Shown: positions 8,404 through 16,955 of the stretch, in pieces
Numbering within the stretch: the stretch's first letter is position 1
Layout of the letters: each line of letters opens with the position of its first letter
Origin: CAMDBL01 sp964498125
GTDB taxonomy: Bacteria > Pseudomonadota > Alphaproteobacteria > Rhizobiales > Hyphomicrobiaceae
Reading direction: 5' to 3'
Length of the DNA stretch: 51,898 bases
Assembly (NCBI GenBank): GCA_964498125.1
Contig: CAZCGE010000007.1
Span: 1 to 51,898, forward strand
Program-made: the position numbers and the translations under genes
Notes under the pieces: generated by a model
Databases searched by the model: none
Seen by the model: the letters and a program-made list of their open reading frames with translations, nothing else
Told to the model about the DNA's origin: nothing

Positions 8404-8628
8404 ATGATCGAGCAAATCAGAAAAGTCGGTTGGCTGGCTGTCGAGGTAGCGCTGCTCTTAGTGGCTCTTTGCGTGCTATTGAACATTATTCTCGGCAAGG
8501 ACAGCGGCAGCTATGTCGCTTCGGTGGCCGACAATGCGACCAAGTTTTTGCAAGCCTTACCACCTGGTGTGACGCTGGGCGTTGTCATGATCGTGCTGTT
8601 GTATTGGTTCGCGAAAGCCCGCGCGTAG
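8404..8628 (+). CDS. Small two-span membrane protein, paralogue of the preceding gene
   Basis: A 74-residue protein with hydrophobic segments at about residues 12-30 and 56-70 and a basic tail (AKARA). It shares the arrangement of the 8092-8328 product and is probably co-transcribed with it across a hairpin. An alternative GTG at 8395 would add three residues; the ATG at 8404 was preferred although the GAGGAG ribosome site is unusually close to it. The function is unknown. The pair may arise from tandem duplication. Confidence 0.65.
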   Translation: MIEQIRKVGWLAVEVALLLVALCVLLNIILGKDSGSYVASVADNATKFLQALPPGVTLGVVMIVLLYWFAKARA

Positions 8629-8709
8629 CATGATCCCAGCCGCGGATGGGCCGCTCGCCTGCTCCGGCACAGGCCGGCCGGCGGCATCACCATCGCTCCA
8701 GGCACCGTG

Positions 8710-8815
8710 CTAGAGCGCTGTCCACCCGATTTGAATCAGGAGAAAGCGCTCTAGTCCTTTGTTTGTCGCATTTTCTACGCCAAACCGGTGCCCACTTTGG
8801 CGGAAAATGCTCTAG
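8710..8815. repeat. Repeat B, copy 1 (106-bp double hairpin)
   Basis: The element is bounded by CTAG at both ends. It has one hairpin with AGAGCGCT/AGCGCTCT-like arms, a T-rich linker around TTTGTTTGTCGC, and a second hairpin with GCCAAACCGG...CCACTTTGGC. The same 106 bp occurs in the opposite orientation at 14453-14558. It lies 33 bp beyond the stop codon of the minus-strand gene at 8849. Confidence 0.9.
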
Positions 8816-8848
8816 CGGATCGTTTGCCCGAGCGAGGGGCAGGGCGGG

Positions 8849-9160
8849 TCAGCGCGAGGACGATGGGCCGTTGCGGGCGCCCGACTGAATGCGGCGCGGA
8901 AATTTCCGCTCGACAACCACCGTCGACGGGGCCGACCGGGGACCGGCGATGATCTGCGGCCGGCGCAGCCGCGCCCTGACGATGCGTTCGGCGTCCGCGC
9001 GCACCTGGTCGACTGGGAGCTGCATCAACTCGGCGGCGATCTCGATCTGCTGCCCCTTGTCGAGCGCCAGATCCTCGGCAGCGAACAGCGCCTCCTCGAG
9101 CGTCGGCGGTTCATGCCGCACCCGGCGAGGGCCGTATTTGGTCATCCATGTCGCACTCAT
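8849..9160 (-). CDS. Conserved hypothetical protein (small, alphaproteobacterial type)
   Basis: A 103-residue soluble protein whose first third contains a basic TKYGPRRVRH stretch followed by a helical, acidic region (EALFAAEDLALD). The tail is rich in Arg, Pro and Ser. A GGGAGG ribosome site precedes the ATG at 9160; a second Met six residues in is an alternative start. I believe similar proteins occur in Bradyrhizobium-like genomes, but there is no known function. No membrane segment or signal peptide is present. The gene is isolated, facing repeat B at its 3' end. Confidence 0.65.
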   Translation of the reverse strand: MSATWMTKYGPRRVRHEPPTLEEALFAAEDLALDKGQQIEIAAELMQLPVDQVRADAERIVRARLRRPQIIAGPRSAPSTVVVERKFPRRIQSGARNGPSSSR

Positions 9161-9274
9161 CGCGCGCCTCCCGACTCAGACCAACAAGATAGGGCAAATG
9201 CTGCGTTGCAGCAAACATAATTTGTGCATTGCGATGTTGCGGCACGCGCATGGCGGCGCCGACGAGGCTGAGTC

Positions 9275-10426
9275 TCATCGGTTGGAGGGCCGCCCGGCGT
9301 CCTCGAGAAACGAGACGTCCGCGGCGGCTAATCTCGGGCAACCCAGCAGCGCCAGGGTCGTGTCGACTTCGCCACGAACGATCGCGAGCATCTGCGCCAC
9401 CCCGGCCTCACCGCCGGCTGCCAGGCCGTAGAGATAGGGACGGCCCATCATGCAGGCCTTGGCGCCGAGCGCGATGGCTTTGACGATGTCGCCGCCGCGC
9501 CGGATGCCGCCGTCCAGAATGACCTCGATGCGCCCGTCAGCGGCCTCGACGAGCGCCGGCAACGCCCGGATCGGCGAGGTTGCGCCTTCCAGCTGCCGGC
9601 CACCGTGATTGGAGGCGACAATGCCGTCGGCGCCGGCGTCGGCGGCGCGGCGGGCATCGTCGGGATGCAGGATCCCCTTCAACACGACCTTGCCCGGGAA
9701 GATCGACTTGAACCACGCGACGTCGTCCCAGGTGATCTTGCGCACGAAGTCGGCATTGGCCTGCCGTGTTGCCGCCGAGAATCCCATGTTGTAGCCCGGC
9801 ACGTGCGCGAAGTTGGCGAAGCCCAGCTTCGGGCTGGTGGCGAGCCGCCACAGGAAGCCGGGGCGGGTGCCAAAGTGCCAGATGTTGGCCGGCGTCATCT
9901 TCGGCGGGAAGGCGAAGCCGTTGCGGATGTCGCGGTCGCGACGGCCTTGCACGGCCGTGTCGACGGTCACCATCAGCACGGGGCAGCCCGCCTTGCCGGC
10001 GCGCTCGATCAGCTCCCTGGTCAGGCCGCGGTCACGTTGCACGTAGAGCTGGAACCAGATGCCGGGGGCGGCCGCGGCCACATCCTCGATCGTCTGGGTA
10101 CTCACGGTTGAGAGGCAGAACACCGCGCCGACCGCCTTGGCGGCGCGCGCCACCGCGATCTCGCCGCCCGGACCATAGAGGCCTGTGAGCCCGGTCGGTG
10201 ACAGGATGACCGGCGTTGTCAACGTCTGTCCGAGCACGCAAACGGTCTGGCTGCGTTCGGAGATATCGACCAGCGCCTTCGGCAGAAACCGGATATCGGC
10301 ATAGTCGGCGCGGTTGCGGCCCATGGTCAGCTCGTCCATGGCCCCGCCGTCGATGTAGTCGAACACTGGCTTGGGCAGGCGAGAGCGCGCCACGCGGCGC
10401 AGATCGTCGATATTGAGAATGGCCAT
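9275..10426 (-). CDS. FMN-dependent alpha-hydroxy-acid oxidase/dehydrogenase
   Basis: A 383-residue TIM-barrel flavoprotein of the lactate/glycolate/mandelate oxidase family, oxidising an L-2-hydroxy acid to the 2-oxoacid. Diagnostic features are the N-terminal FDYIDGGAMDE region (22-32), the SNHGGRQL motif with catalytic His274 and Arg277, and the FMN-phosphate loop DGGIRRGGD (305-313). The length is normal for the family. The ATG at 10426 was chosen because homology begins there (MAILNIDDL); a 25-residue upstream extension looks non-coding. The substrate is uncertain: lactate dehydrogenase (LldD), mandelate dehydrogenase and glycolate oxidase share these motifs. It is followed upstream on the same strand by an SDR gene, suggesting a catabolic pair. 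Confidence 0.87.
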   Translation of the reverse strand: MAILNIDDLRRVARSRLPKPVFDYIDGGAMDELTMGRNRADYADIRFLPKALVDISERSQTVCVLGQTLTTPVILSPTGLTGLYGPGGEIAVARAAKAVGAVFCLSTVSTQTIEDVAAAAPGIWFQLYVQRDRGLTRELIERAGKAGCPVLMVTVDTAVQGRRDRDIRNGFAFPPKMTPANIWHFGTRPGFLWRLATSPKLGFANFAHVPGYNMGFSAATRQANADFVRKITWDDVAWFKSIFPGKVVLKGILHPDDARRAADAGADGIVASNHGGRQLEGATSPIRALPALVEAADGRIEVILDGGIRRGGDIVKAIALGAKACMMGRPYLYGLAAGGEAGVAQMLAIVRGEVDTTLALLGCPRLAAADVSFLEDAGRPSNR

Positions 10427-10610
10427 GCCCTGTGTCCTGCCCTGTTGGCGCATAGCTGCGCCGTTGCAACAGGACGACCATGCCCGAGCCGCAGCCGGCA
10501 AGGCAACGGCCGCGCTTGCACCGGCGCCGCACTGGCGCGGTCACCCAGGACAGTTGCCCGACCTGCAGGGACATAACCAATGGTGCGGGAGTCGCGGTGC
10601 GGGCCCGGCT

Positions 10611-11405
10611 TCACGCCCGCACCGGCATCACGTAGTTCAACGGCATCCGTCCGCCGTCGGCATAGACGGTCGTGCCGGTGACGTAGCTCGCCTCCGGGCT
10701 CAGCAGCCAGACGACGATGTTGGCAATTTCCTCTGGCCTGCCGAAGCGGCCGAGCGGCGTGCGCGACAGCACCTTGTTGCGGAATGCCTCGTCCTTGACC
10801 ACGTCCTTGATCAGCGGCGTATCGATGGTGCCGGGGCCAACCGCGTTGACGCGGATGCCGAGTGGGGCGAGGCTGATGGCCATGGCCTTGGTCAATTGCA
10901 TGATGCCGCCCTTGGAGACCGAATAGGCGACGTGGTCAGGCAGGCCGAACCAGGCGTTGACCGAGCTCATGTTGACGATGGCGCCGGGCGCGCGGGCGGG
11001 ATCGGATTGGATTTGCTTTGCCATCGCCCGGGCCGCGGCCTGGCCGACAAGAAATGCGCCCTTGAGGTTTGTGGAGATGATGCGATCGAACTCGGCCTCG
11101 GCCAGGTCGAGGAAGGGTGAGTCATCGACCACGCCGGCATTGTTGACCAGCAGGTCGATGCCGCCGAAGGCGGCGATGGCGGCCGCGATCAGTCCGTCGA
11201 CGTCCCCCTTCTTGCCGACATCGCAGGCGCATGTCTTGGCCTCGCCGCCATTGGCCGTGATCGCGTCGGCGACATGGCGGGCTTCGTCGGCGTTTGTGTC
11301 GGCGAGCATGACGCGCGCGCCCTCGCGCGCCAACCGCTCCGCGCAGGCCCGGCCAATGCCCTGCGCCGCGCCGGTGACGATGGCGGATTTGCCTGCATGC
11401 AACAT
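10611..11405 (-). CDS. SDR family NAD(P)-dependent oxidoreductase
   Basis: A 264-residue classical short-chain dehydrogenase. It has the dinucleotide motif TGAAQGIG (11-18), NNAG (88-91), and the catalytic set Ser148, Tyr161 and Lys165 in YSVSK. Acidic Asp at the end of the second strand (LADTN) suggests NAD preference. The C-terminus ends with the GGRMPL-type segment seen in 3-oxoacyl reductase and sugar/alcohol dehydrogenase relatives. The start at 11405 (MLHAGKSAIVTG) was preferred over an ATG seven codons upstream lacking a ribosome site. It may share a transcript with the hydroxy-acid oxidase downstream. Confidence 0.85.
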   Translation of the reverse strand: MLHAGKSAIVTGAAQGIGRACAERLAREGARVMLADTNADEARHVADAITANGGEAKTCACDVGKKGDVDGLIAAAIAAFGGIDLLVNNAGVVDDSPFLDLAEAEFDRIISTNLKGAFLVGQAAARAMAKQIQSDPARAPGAIVNMSSVNAWFGLPDHVAYSVSKGGIMQLTKAMAISLAPLGIRVNAVGPGTIDTPLIKDVVKDEAFRNKVLSRTPLGRFGRPEEIANIVVWLLSPEASYVTGTTVYADGGRMPLNYVMPVRA

Positions 11406-11540
11406 GTGTCTGCCCCGCGTTTTCATTTCTGGACTGATCGCAGGCCATGCTATGAGGCAAAGCCCTGAACGACAATGCCGCGGCCACGGCGGCGGTTGCT
11501 ACATCAAGACGAAATTCGTGACGACGAGGAGGTACGCGCC

Positions 11541-11981
11541 ATGCAGATCGGTGAACTGGAGCACGTCAACCTGCGCACGTCCGACCTTGCGCGTGCGGTG
11601 AGCTGGTACGAGCGTGTGCTGGGCATGCGCAGCGGCGACAAGCCCAAGGTCAATCAGACGTTCGCCTGGATGTACAGCGGGGCGAAGCCGACCGTGCACA
11701 TCGTCGAGGTGAAGAACATGACGCCGATCGAGAATCCGACGTTGGAGCATTTCTCGTTCTCCGCCAAGGGTCTCAAGAGTTTTCTCGAGGTCCTGAAACG
11801 TGAGAAGGTGACCTACGAGACGATCAGGGTTCCGGATCTGAATATCCAGGTCAATGTCTTCGATCCCGACCGCAATCACATTCACATCGACTTCGACATG
11901 GCCGAGGCCAAGGACGTCGATCTCGCCGAGATCAGGGATTTCCGTGACGCCGGCCTGCGCCAGTCCGAGAAGGCGATGTAA
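11541..11981 (+). CDS. VOC family (glyoxalase/dioxygenase-fold) protein
   Basis: A 146-residue vicinal-oxygen-chelate protein. The fold signature is visible in ELEHVNLRTSDLARAVSWYE (5-24), a central VHIVEVKN strand, EHFSFSAKG, and the closing FDPDRNHIHIDF. The His residues near the start and middle and a late acidic residue are in positions that bind a divalent metal in this family. A clear GAGGAGG ribosome site lies 8 bases before the ATG at 11541. The substrate is unknown; VOC members include glyoxalases, extradiol dioxygenases and resistance proteins. It is divergent from the SDR gene. Confidence 0.82.
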   Translation: MQIGELEHVNLRTSDLARAVSWYERVLGMRSGDKPKVNQTFAWMYSGAKPTVHIVEVKNMTPIENPTLEHFSFSAKGLKSFLEVLKREKVTYETIRVPDLNIQVNVFDPDRNHIHIDFDMAEAKDVDLAEIRDFRDAGLRQSEKAM

Positions 11982-12133
11982 TTTCTCGTGCGGCGCAGTG
12001 GTGCTGGTGACCCTTGCAGACTGGTTGCGAGCCGGGGACATTAACCCCGGGTCAATGACTTGGCGCGCGAAGGTTAAAACGGGATCAACCTATTGCAGGT
12101 AGGCTCGGGGCAGCCAAGGCAATAGGGACGTCC

Positions 12134-14446
12134 ATGACCACACCTGCTACGCGGACTGAAGCTCCTCGCGGCCTGCATGTCTTGCGCGGGCAATCCGGCA
12201 TTTTGGCTGTCTTCACCGGCGCCGTATTCATGTCGGCGTTGCTGGTTTTCTCCGTGCAGCCGATCTTCGCCAAGATGGTGCTGCCAAAGCTTGGCGGCTC
12301 ATCGTCGGTTTGGGCGGTTTCGATGTGCTTCTTCCAGGGCGTGTTGCTGGCTGGATATTGCTATGCGCACCTCCTCAATCGCTACCTTCCCGCGCAGCGC
12401 GGGTTGATGGTGCATCTGTCGCTGCTGGCCGCGGCCGCATTGGCGCTGCCCTTTGGCCTGCCTGCAGGGGCAGAGCCACCAGCGGGCGATGCCTACTTCT
12501 GGCTGATCGGTATCCTGGGTCTCGGCGTTGGTCTCCCCTACTTCGCGGTGTCGGCGAACGCGCCGCTGCTGCAAGCCTGGTTTGCGGGCACCGGCCATCC
12601 CCATGCCAAAGACCCCTATTTCTTGTACGGCGCATCCAATCTGGGATCGCTGATTGCGCTGCTGGCATACCCGATCGCCGTGGAGCCGATGTGGGGGCTC
12701 GTGACACAGTCCCAAATTTGGTCCGGTGGTTTTGCACTGCTTGCCGTCCTGATCACTGTATCCGGTCTGACGGTGGCCATGGCCGCGAGCACTGGAGAGC
12801 ACAAGCCGTTGGCGTCGGCGGGTGATGCAGATCTGAGTCCGGTGTCTTGGGGTGATCGGGCCGCTTGGATTGGTTTGGCGTTCGTGCCGTCCGGCCTTCT
12901 GGTGGCATTTTCAACCTACTTGGCCACGGACGTCGCCTCTGCGCCATTGCTCTGGGTCGTGCCCCTGGCGATGTTTCTGGCAACGTTCGTTCTGGTGTTC
13001 CGCGACAAGCCGATCATTTCGCATCGGGCGATGCTGATCGTGCAACCCACAATGGTGTCCCTGACCCTGGCCGGATTGGCGTTGTTGGGTGGGTTTGGGT
13101 TGCTGCTGACCCTGCTGGGTGGCGTCGCGGCCTTCTTCACCACCACGATGATCGCCCATCGCCAACTTTATGAGAGGCGGCCACAGGCCCACCATCTCAC
13201 CGAATTCTATCTTTGGATGTCGTTTGGTGGCTTGTTGGGCGGTGTATCGGCTGCAATTGTTGCGCCGCAAATTTTCAACACGCTGTCTGAATTTCCATTG
13301 TTGCTGCTGCTCGGCATGCTCTGCCGGCCGGGCTTGGTTGCGGGCCTGGCACTGCGGGTCGAGCGAGATGCGACAATCCGCATAGCGATCATCGGTCTGG
13401 TCGCGATGCTAGCGGCGGCCGGCGCTGTGCGTTTCAATTGGCTTGGTGACCCGCTGGCCACGAGAGTGGCGTTCTTCTACATCGCGGCGTTTGGATTGTT
13501 GGCGATCCTGTCGCGGGAGCGTCCGTTGCACCAGCTACTTGCGGTCGCACTGGCGAGCCTGAGTTTGGTCGTACTGCCGTCCGCCATGCATCGCGGTGAA
13601 CCCGAGCGTAGTTTCTATGGCGTGCATCGCATCACGCACAAGCCGATCTTCGCGGCCGATGGCAGCAATGCCGGGGAGGTGCGTATTTTGATCCATGGCA
13701 CGACCGTGCATGGTGTGGAGCGCACCAAGGGTGCGGGCGGACAGCCGATCATCGGAGCGCCGACGACGACGGGCTATTACCATCCATCGTCGCCGATGTA
13801 TTTTGCCCTTGATGCGGCGCGCCGCGCCGTCACGCCTGGGGATGCTCGCGCCTTCAAAGTCGGCATCGTTGGACTGGGGGCCGGCACGATGTCCTGCCAC
13901 GCCAGGGCCGGCGAACGCTGGACGGTCTTTGAGCTCGATCCCGTGGTCATCAAGATCGCGCAGACGCGGTTCTCGTTCCTGAAGCACTGCTTGCCCGACG
14001 CTGAAATCATTCTCGGTGACGCCAGACTGACGTTGGCCAAACAGCCGGCGCAGACCTTCGATTATCTGCTGATCGATGCCTTTTCATCGGATGCGATCCC
14101 AGTGCATTTGCTGACCCGGGAAGCCATAACACTCTATCTCGACAAACTTTCAGCGCGAGGCGTCTTGGCATTGCACATATCCAACCGGCATCTCGACCTG
14201 GCGGCAGTGACAGCGTCCCTGGTCGCGGCGATCCCGGGTCTGCATGCCGTCCACGTCTTTGATCGCCGCCAAAATACAATCGACGTCAGCAGCAGCACCA
14301 TCGTCGCGTTGGCGCGCTCGCCCGACGTACTTGCTCCGATCCTCGCATTGCAAGGTGCAGAACCATCGGCGCTATCAGGCATGGCAACCTGGACCGACGA
14401 TTACTCCAACATCCTATCGGCGATGCTGCGCAAGTATTGGCGTTGA
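12134..14446 (+). CDS. Multi-span membrane protein fused to spermidine-synthase-like domain
   Basis: A 770-residue protein. Residues 25 to about 490 hold some 13-15 hydrophobic segments. A soluble C-terminal domain follows with a SAM-fold: GIVGLGAGTM (about 577-586), the acidic strand end FELDP (about 597-601), GDARLTL, and IDAFSSDAIP (about 646-655), as in polyamine aminopropyltransferase-like proteins. Such fused membrane spermidine-synthase-like proteins are widespread but mostly uncharacterised; aminopropyl transfer has not been shown for most. No polyamine-synthesis partner (speD/speA) is nearby. Codon choice is slightly less GC-rich than its neighbours, with many TTG codons. Repeat B copy 2 begins six bases after the stop. 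Confidence 0.82.
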   Translation: MTTPATRTEAPRGLHVLRGQSGILAVFTGAVFMSALLVFSVQPIFAKMVLPKLGGSSSVWAVSMCFFQGVLLAGYCYAHLLNRYLPAQRGLMVHLSLLAAAALALPFGLPAGAEPPAGDAYFWLIGILGLGVGLPYFAVSANAPLLQAWFAGTGHPHAKDPYFLYGASNLGSLIALLAYPIAVEPMWGLVTQSQIWSGGFALLAVLITVSGLTVAMAASTGEHKPLASAGDADLSPVSWGDRAAWIGLAFVPSGLLVAFSTYLATDVASAPLLWVVPLAMFLATFVLVFRDKPIISHRAMLIVQPTMVSLTLAGLALLGGFGLLLTLLGGVAAFFTTTMIAHRQLYERRPQAHHLTEFYLWMSFGGLLGGVSAAIVAPQIFNTLSEFPLLLLLGMLCRPGLVAGLALRVERDATIRIAIIGLVAMLAAAGAVRFNWLGDPLATRVAFFYIAAFGLLAILSRERPLHQLLAVALASLSLVVLPSAMHRGEPERSFYGVHRITHKPIFAADGSNAGEVRILIHGTTVHGVERTKGAGGQPIIGAPTTTGYYHPSSPMYFALDAARRAVTPGDARAFKVGIVGLGAGTMSCHARAGERWTVFELDPVVIKIAQTRFSFLKHCLPDAEIILGDARLTLAKQPAQTFDYLLIDAFSSDAIPVHLLTREAITLYLDKLSARGVLALHISNRHLDLAAVTASLVAAIPGLHAVHVFDRRQNTIDVSSSTIVALARSPDVLAPILALQGAEPSALSGMATWTDDYSNILSAMLRKYWR

Positions 14447-14452
14447 TGGTGT

Positions 14453-14558
14453 CTAGAGCATTTTCCGCCAAAGTGGGCACCGGTTTGGCGTAGAAAATGC
14501 GACAAACAAAGGACTAGAGCGCTTTCCTCTGATTCAATTCGAGTGGAAAGCGCTCTAG
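14453..14558. repeat. Repeat B, copy 2 (inverted relative to copy 1)
   Basis: A near-exact reverse complement of 8710-8815: CTAG ends, a GCCAAAGTGG...CCGGTTTGGC hairpin, the GCGACAAACAAAGGACT linker, then a GAGCGCTTTC...GAAAGCGCTC hairpin. It lies immediately downstream of the membrane spermidine-synthase-like gene, where it could terminate transcription from either side. Confidence 0.9.
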
Positions 14559-14611
14559 CGGCCGATGCCGGCGCCAGGCGGAGGTGATCCGTGTGGCGAT
14601 TGTGTCCGCCG

Positions 14612-15493
14612 CTACCCCACACCGGCCGCCTTGGCGCGGGCCAGCACGCGTTCGGCCTTGACGAGGTGCGGGCGGTCGAGCATCTGGCCGTTGGCGGAGA
14701 TGACGCCGGCGCCGGCGTTCTCTTGGAACAGACGGACGATCAGTGTGGCGCGTTCGATCTCGGCGGGACTTGGCGTGAAGGCGGCATTGATCACCGCCAC
14801 CTGGTCGGGGTGGATGGCAACCTTTCCCGTAAAGCCGTCGCGGGCGGCGGCCTCGGATTCGGCCTGCAGCCCCGCGAGGTCACGAAAATCCGGGTAGACG
14901 GCATCGAGCGGTTGCACGCCGGCCGCCCTCGCCGTGAACAGCGTCAGGTCGCGCGCCAGCCGGAATGGCGAGGTGATGGCCCCGTCCGGCCCGCGCATTG
15001 CCGTCGCGCCGATCTCGGCCGACAGATCCTCCATGCCCCAGGTGATCGCTTCCAGCCGCGTGCTGGCCCCGACGTAGCTCGGCAGTTGCAGGATGGACAG
15101 CGCCAGCTCGGTGACGATGGCAATGATGCGCGTCTCACCCTGGGTGCGGCCGGCCCGCGTCTCGGCATGGTCGAGCGCGATCGACAGGCGGTGCACGTCC
15201 TCGCCCGAGCGCGGCTTGGGCAGCACGATGCCGTCGGGCCCTGCCGGCATCACGGCGGCGAGGTCGGCCTCCCACAGCTCGGTATCGAGCGCATTGATGC
15301 GGACATAGAACAGCGGGCGCGGCGAGCGCCCCTTTTGCGCGCTGATGAAGGCATGCACCATTTCGCGCCCAGCAGGTTTACGCGACGCTGCAACAGAATC
15401 CTCCAGATCCAGGATCAGTGCGTCGCTACCGGACGCGAGCGACTTGGCGAGCTTGCGCTCGCTGTCGGCGGGTACGAACAGCATCGAGCGCAT
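14612..15493 (-). CDS. HpcH/HpaI aldolase/citrate lyase family protein (CoA ester lyase, CitE-like)
   Basis: A 293-residue TIM-barrel lyase of the CitE/malyl-CoA lyase family. The N-terminus RSMLFVPADS with LILDLEDSVA (about 26-35), the arginine-bearing VRINALDTE, GIVLPKPRSGEDV, and GMEDLSAEIGA carry the metal- and CoA-binding residues. The late GKVAIHPDQV segment is also typical. A strong AAGGAGG lies 13 bases upstream. The start follows the stop of the MaoC gene by only 4 bp, so the two are translationally close. Likely substrates are malyl-, citramalyl- or beta-methylmalyl-CoA. Which of these cannot be read from the sequence. Confidence 0.86.
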   Translation of the reverse strand: MRSMLFVPADSERKLAKSLASGSDALILDLEDSVAASRKPAGREMVHAFISAQKGRSPRPLFYVRINALDTELWEADLAAVMPAGPDGIVLPKPRSGEDVHRLSIALDHAETRAGRTQGETRIIAIVTELALSILQLPSYVGASTRLEAITWGMEDLSAEIGATAMRGPDGAITSPFRLARDLTLFTARAAGVQPLDAVYPDFRDLAGLQAESEAAARDGFTGKVAIHPDQVAVINAAFTPSPAEIERATLIVRLFQENAGAGVISANGQMLDRPHLVKAERVLARAKAAGVG

Positions 15494-15497
15494 GGGC

Positions 15498-15956
15498 TCA
15501 TGCCTCCTTGGGGCGCTTCAGCATGAAGGCCTGGCGCCGGCACTCGGCGACCAGGTCCTCGCGCTGGTTGAAGGCGCGGTGATGAAATTCGACAAGGCCG
15601 GCATCGGGGCGCGACTTGCTCTCGCGTTTGCTCACGACTTCGGTCGTCACATGCAGCGTATCGCCATGGAACACCGGTTTGGGGAACTTCACGTCGCTCA
15701 TGCCGAGATTGCCGATGGTGGTGCCGATGGTGGTGTCGTTGACCGAAATGCCGATCATCAAGCCGAGGGTGAACAGGGAATTGACCAGCGGTTGCTTCCA
15801 CTCGGTCGAGCGGGCGAACTCGTGGTCGATGTGCAGCGGTTGCGGATTGTGGGTCATCGCCGAGAACAGCGTGTTGTCCATCTCGGTCACCGTCCGGCGC
15901 AGCATATGCGTGAACGTATGACCGACCTGGAAGTCTTCGAAATAGAGGCCGCGCAT
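15498..15956 (-). CDS. MaoC family (hotdog-fold) enoyl-CoA hydratase-like protein
   Basis: A 152-residue single-hotdog dehydratase. It begins GLYFEDFQVG, then has the active-site region NPQPLHIDHEFA (about residues 36-47) and the VFHGDTLHV strand. Family members hydrate 2-enoyl- or mesaconyl-type CoA esters. The ATG at 15956 has a GGGAGCC ribosome site; a 32-residue upstream extension is rejected. The gene is tightly paired with the CitE-like lyase, suggesting that hydratase and lyase act in sequence, as in C4/C5 acyl-CoA interconversions. It is about half the length of the double-hotdog mesaconyl-CoA hydratase. Confidence 0.83.
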   Translation of the reverse strand: MRGLYFEDFQVGHTFTHMLRRTVTEMDNTLFSAMTHNPQPLHIDHEFARSTEWKQPLVNSLFTLGLMIGISVNDTTIGTTIGNLGMSDVKFPKPVFHGDTLHVTTEVVSKRESKSRPDAGLVEFHHRAFNQREDLVAECRRQAFMLKRPKEA

Positions 15957-16048
15957 TGAAGGCTCCCTGGTGAGGCGTCCGACGTTAGGTTCGGCACCCG
16001 AACATAGCGATACATGAGCGTCTGCCGACCTGCCGGACACCTTTGCGC

Positions 16049-16831
16049 TCAATACCTGAACTGCTCCGACAGAATCCGCTCGTCGAGGCTGTGGCCGGGG
16101 TCGAACATCATCAAGAGTTCGATGTGGCTGACCTGCTCGACCTCGACGCTGACCACCGAGCGGGTCTCGAAATGATCGGCGACGGCGCTGACCGGCCGTT
16201 TGTCAGCCTCCAGGACTTCGATACGGATGCGGGCGGTGTTGGGCAATAGCGCGCCGCGCCAGCGCCGCGGGCGGAATGGGCTGATGGCTGTCAGCGCTAA
16301 GAGCGGCGCGGCGATCGGCAGGATCGGGCCGTAGGCCGACAGATTGTAGGCGGTGGAGCCGGCCGGCGTCGCCACCAGCACGCCGTCGCAGATCAATTCC
16401 TCCATGCGTACCGTGCCGTCGATGGTGATGCGGATCTTGGCGGCCTGGAAGGTCTCGCGGAACAGCGAGACCTCGTTGATGGCGAGCGCCTCGTGCTGAC
16501 GGCCGAGCCGGTCGAGCGAGCGCATCGACAGCGGATGAATGCGCGCGATCTCGGCGCGAGCCAGCCGTTCCATCAGGTCGCTCTCGCCGTATTCGTTCAT
16601 CAGGAAGCCGACCGAGCCGCGGTTCATGCCGTAGATCGGGATGCGATCCTTCAGGAAACGATGCAGCGTCTGCAGCATCAGCCCATCGCCGCCCAGCGCG
16701 ACGATGGCGTCAGCGGTTTCGGTCGGTGCATTGCCGTAGCGCGCGCCGAGTCGCGCCAATGCCTCACGCGCCTCCGCGGTTTCACTCGCAACAAAGGCGA
16801 TGCTCTCGAATTTGCGCGTGCGTTGGGGCAT
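16049..16831 (-). CDS. nadK: NAD kinase
   Basis: A 260-residue cytoplasmic NAD kinase that makes NADP. The catalytic GGDG is at 47-50 (Asp49), NE at 119-120, and the substrate loop ATPAGSTAYN at 154-163. The length is typical of the short alphaproteobacterial form. No obvious ribosome site precedes the ATG at 16831. The first repeat A copy of a pair starts 18 bp upstream and may influence its leader. It is divergent from cutA. Confidence in function is high because all core motifs are intact. Confidence 0.92.
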   Translation of the reverse strand: MPQRTRKFESIAFVASETAEAREALARLGARYGNAPTETADAIVALGGDGLMLQTLHRFLKDRIPIYGMNRGSVGFLMNEYGESDLMERLARAEIARIHPLSMRSLDRLGRQHEALAINEVSLFRETFQAAKIRITIDGTVRMEELICDGVLVATPAGSTAYNLSAYGPILPIAAPLLALTAISPFRPRRWRGALLPNTARIRIEVLEADKRPVSAVADHFETRSVVSVEVEQVSHIELLMMFDPGHSLDERILSEQFRY

Positions 16832-16848
16832 TATGATCGCGATCCGAC

Positions 16849-16875
16849 GGGGTCAGACCCTGCGGGTCCGACCCC
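16849..16875. repeat. Repeat A, copy 3
   Basis: Arms GGGGTCAGACCC and GGGTCCGACCCC (one mismatch) with a 3-base loop, in the nadK/cutA divergent gap. Confidence 0.85.
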
Positions 16876-16900
16876 TGGCTCCGTCGATGCCAGTCGTCAT

Positions 16901-16927
16901 GGGGTTAGACCCGCAGGGTCTGACCCC
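16901..16927. repeat. Repeat A, copy 4
   Basis: Arms GGGGTTAGACCC and GGGTCTGACCCC (one wobble) with a 3-base loop. It starts 52 bp after copy 3, the same period as copies 1 and 2, and ends 14 bp before the cutA ribosome site. Confidence 0.85.
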
Positions 16928-16955
16928 TGGCTCATCAGCCCGGAGGCTCGCTCAA

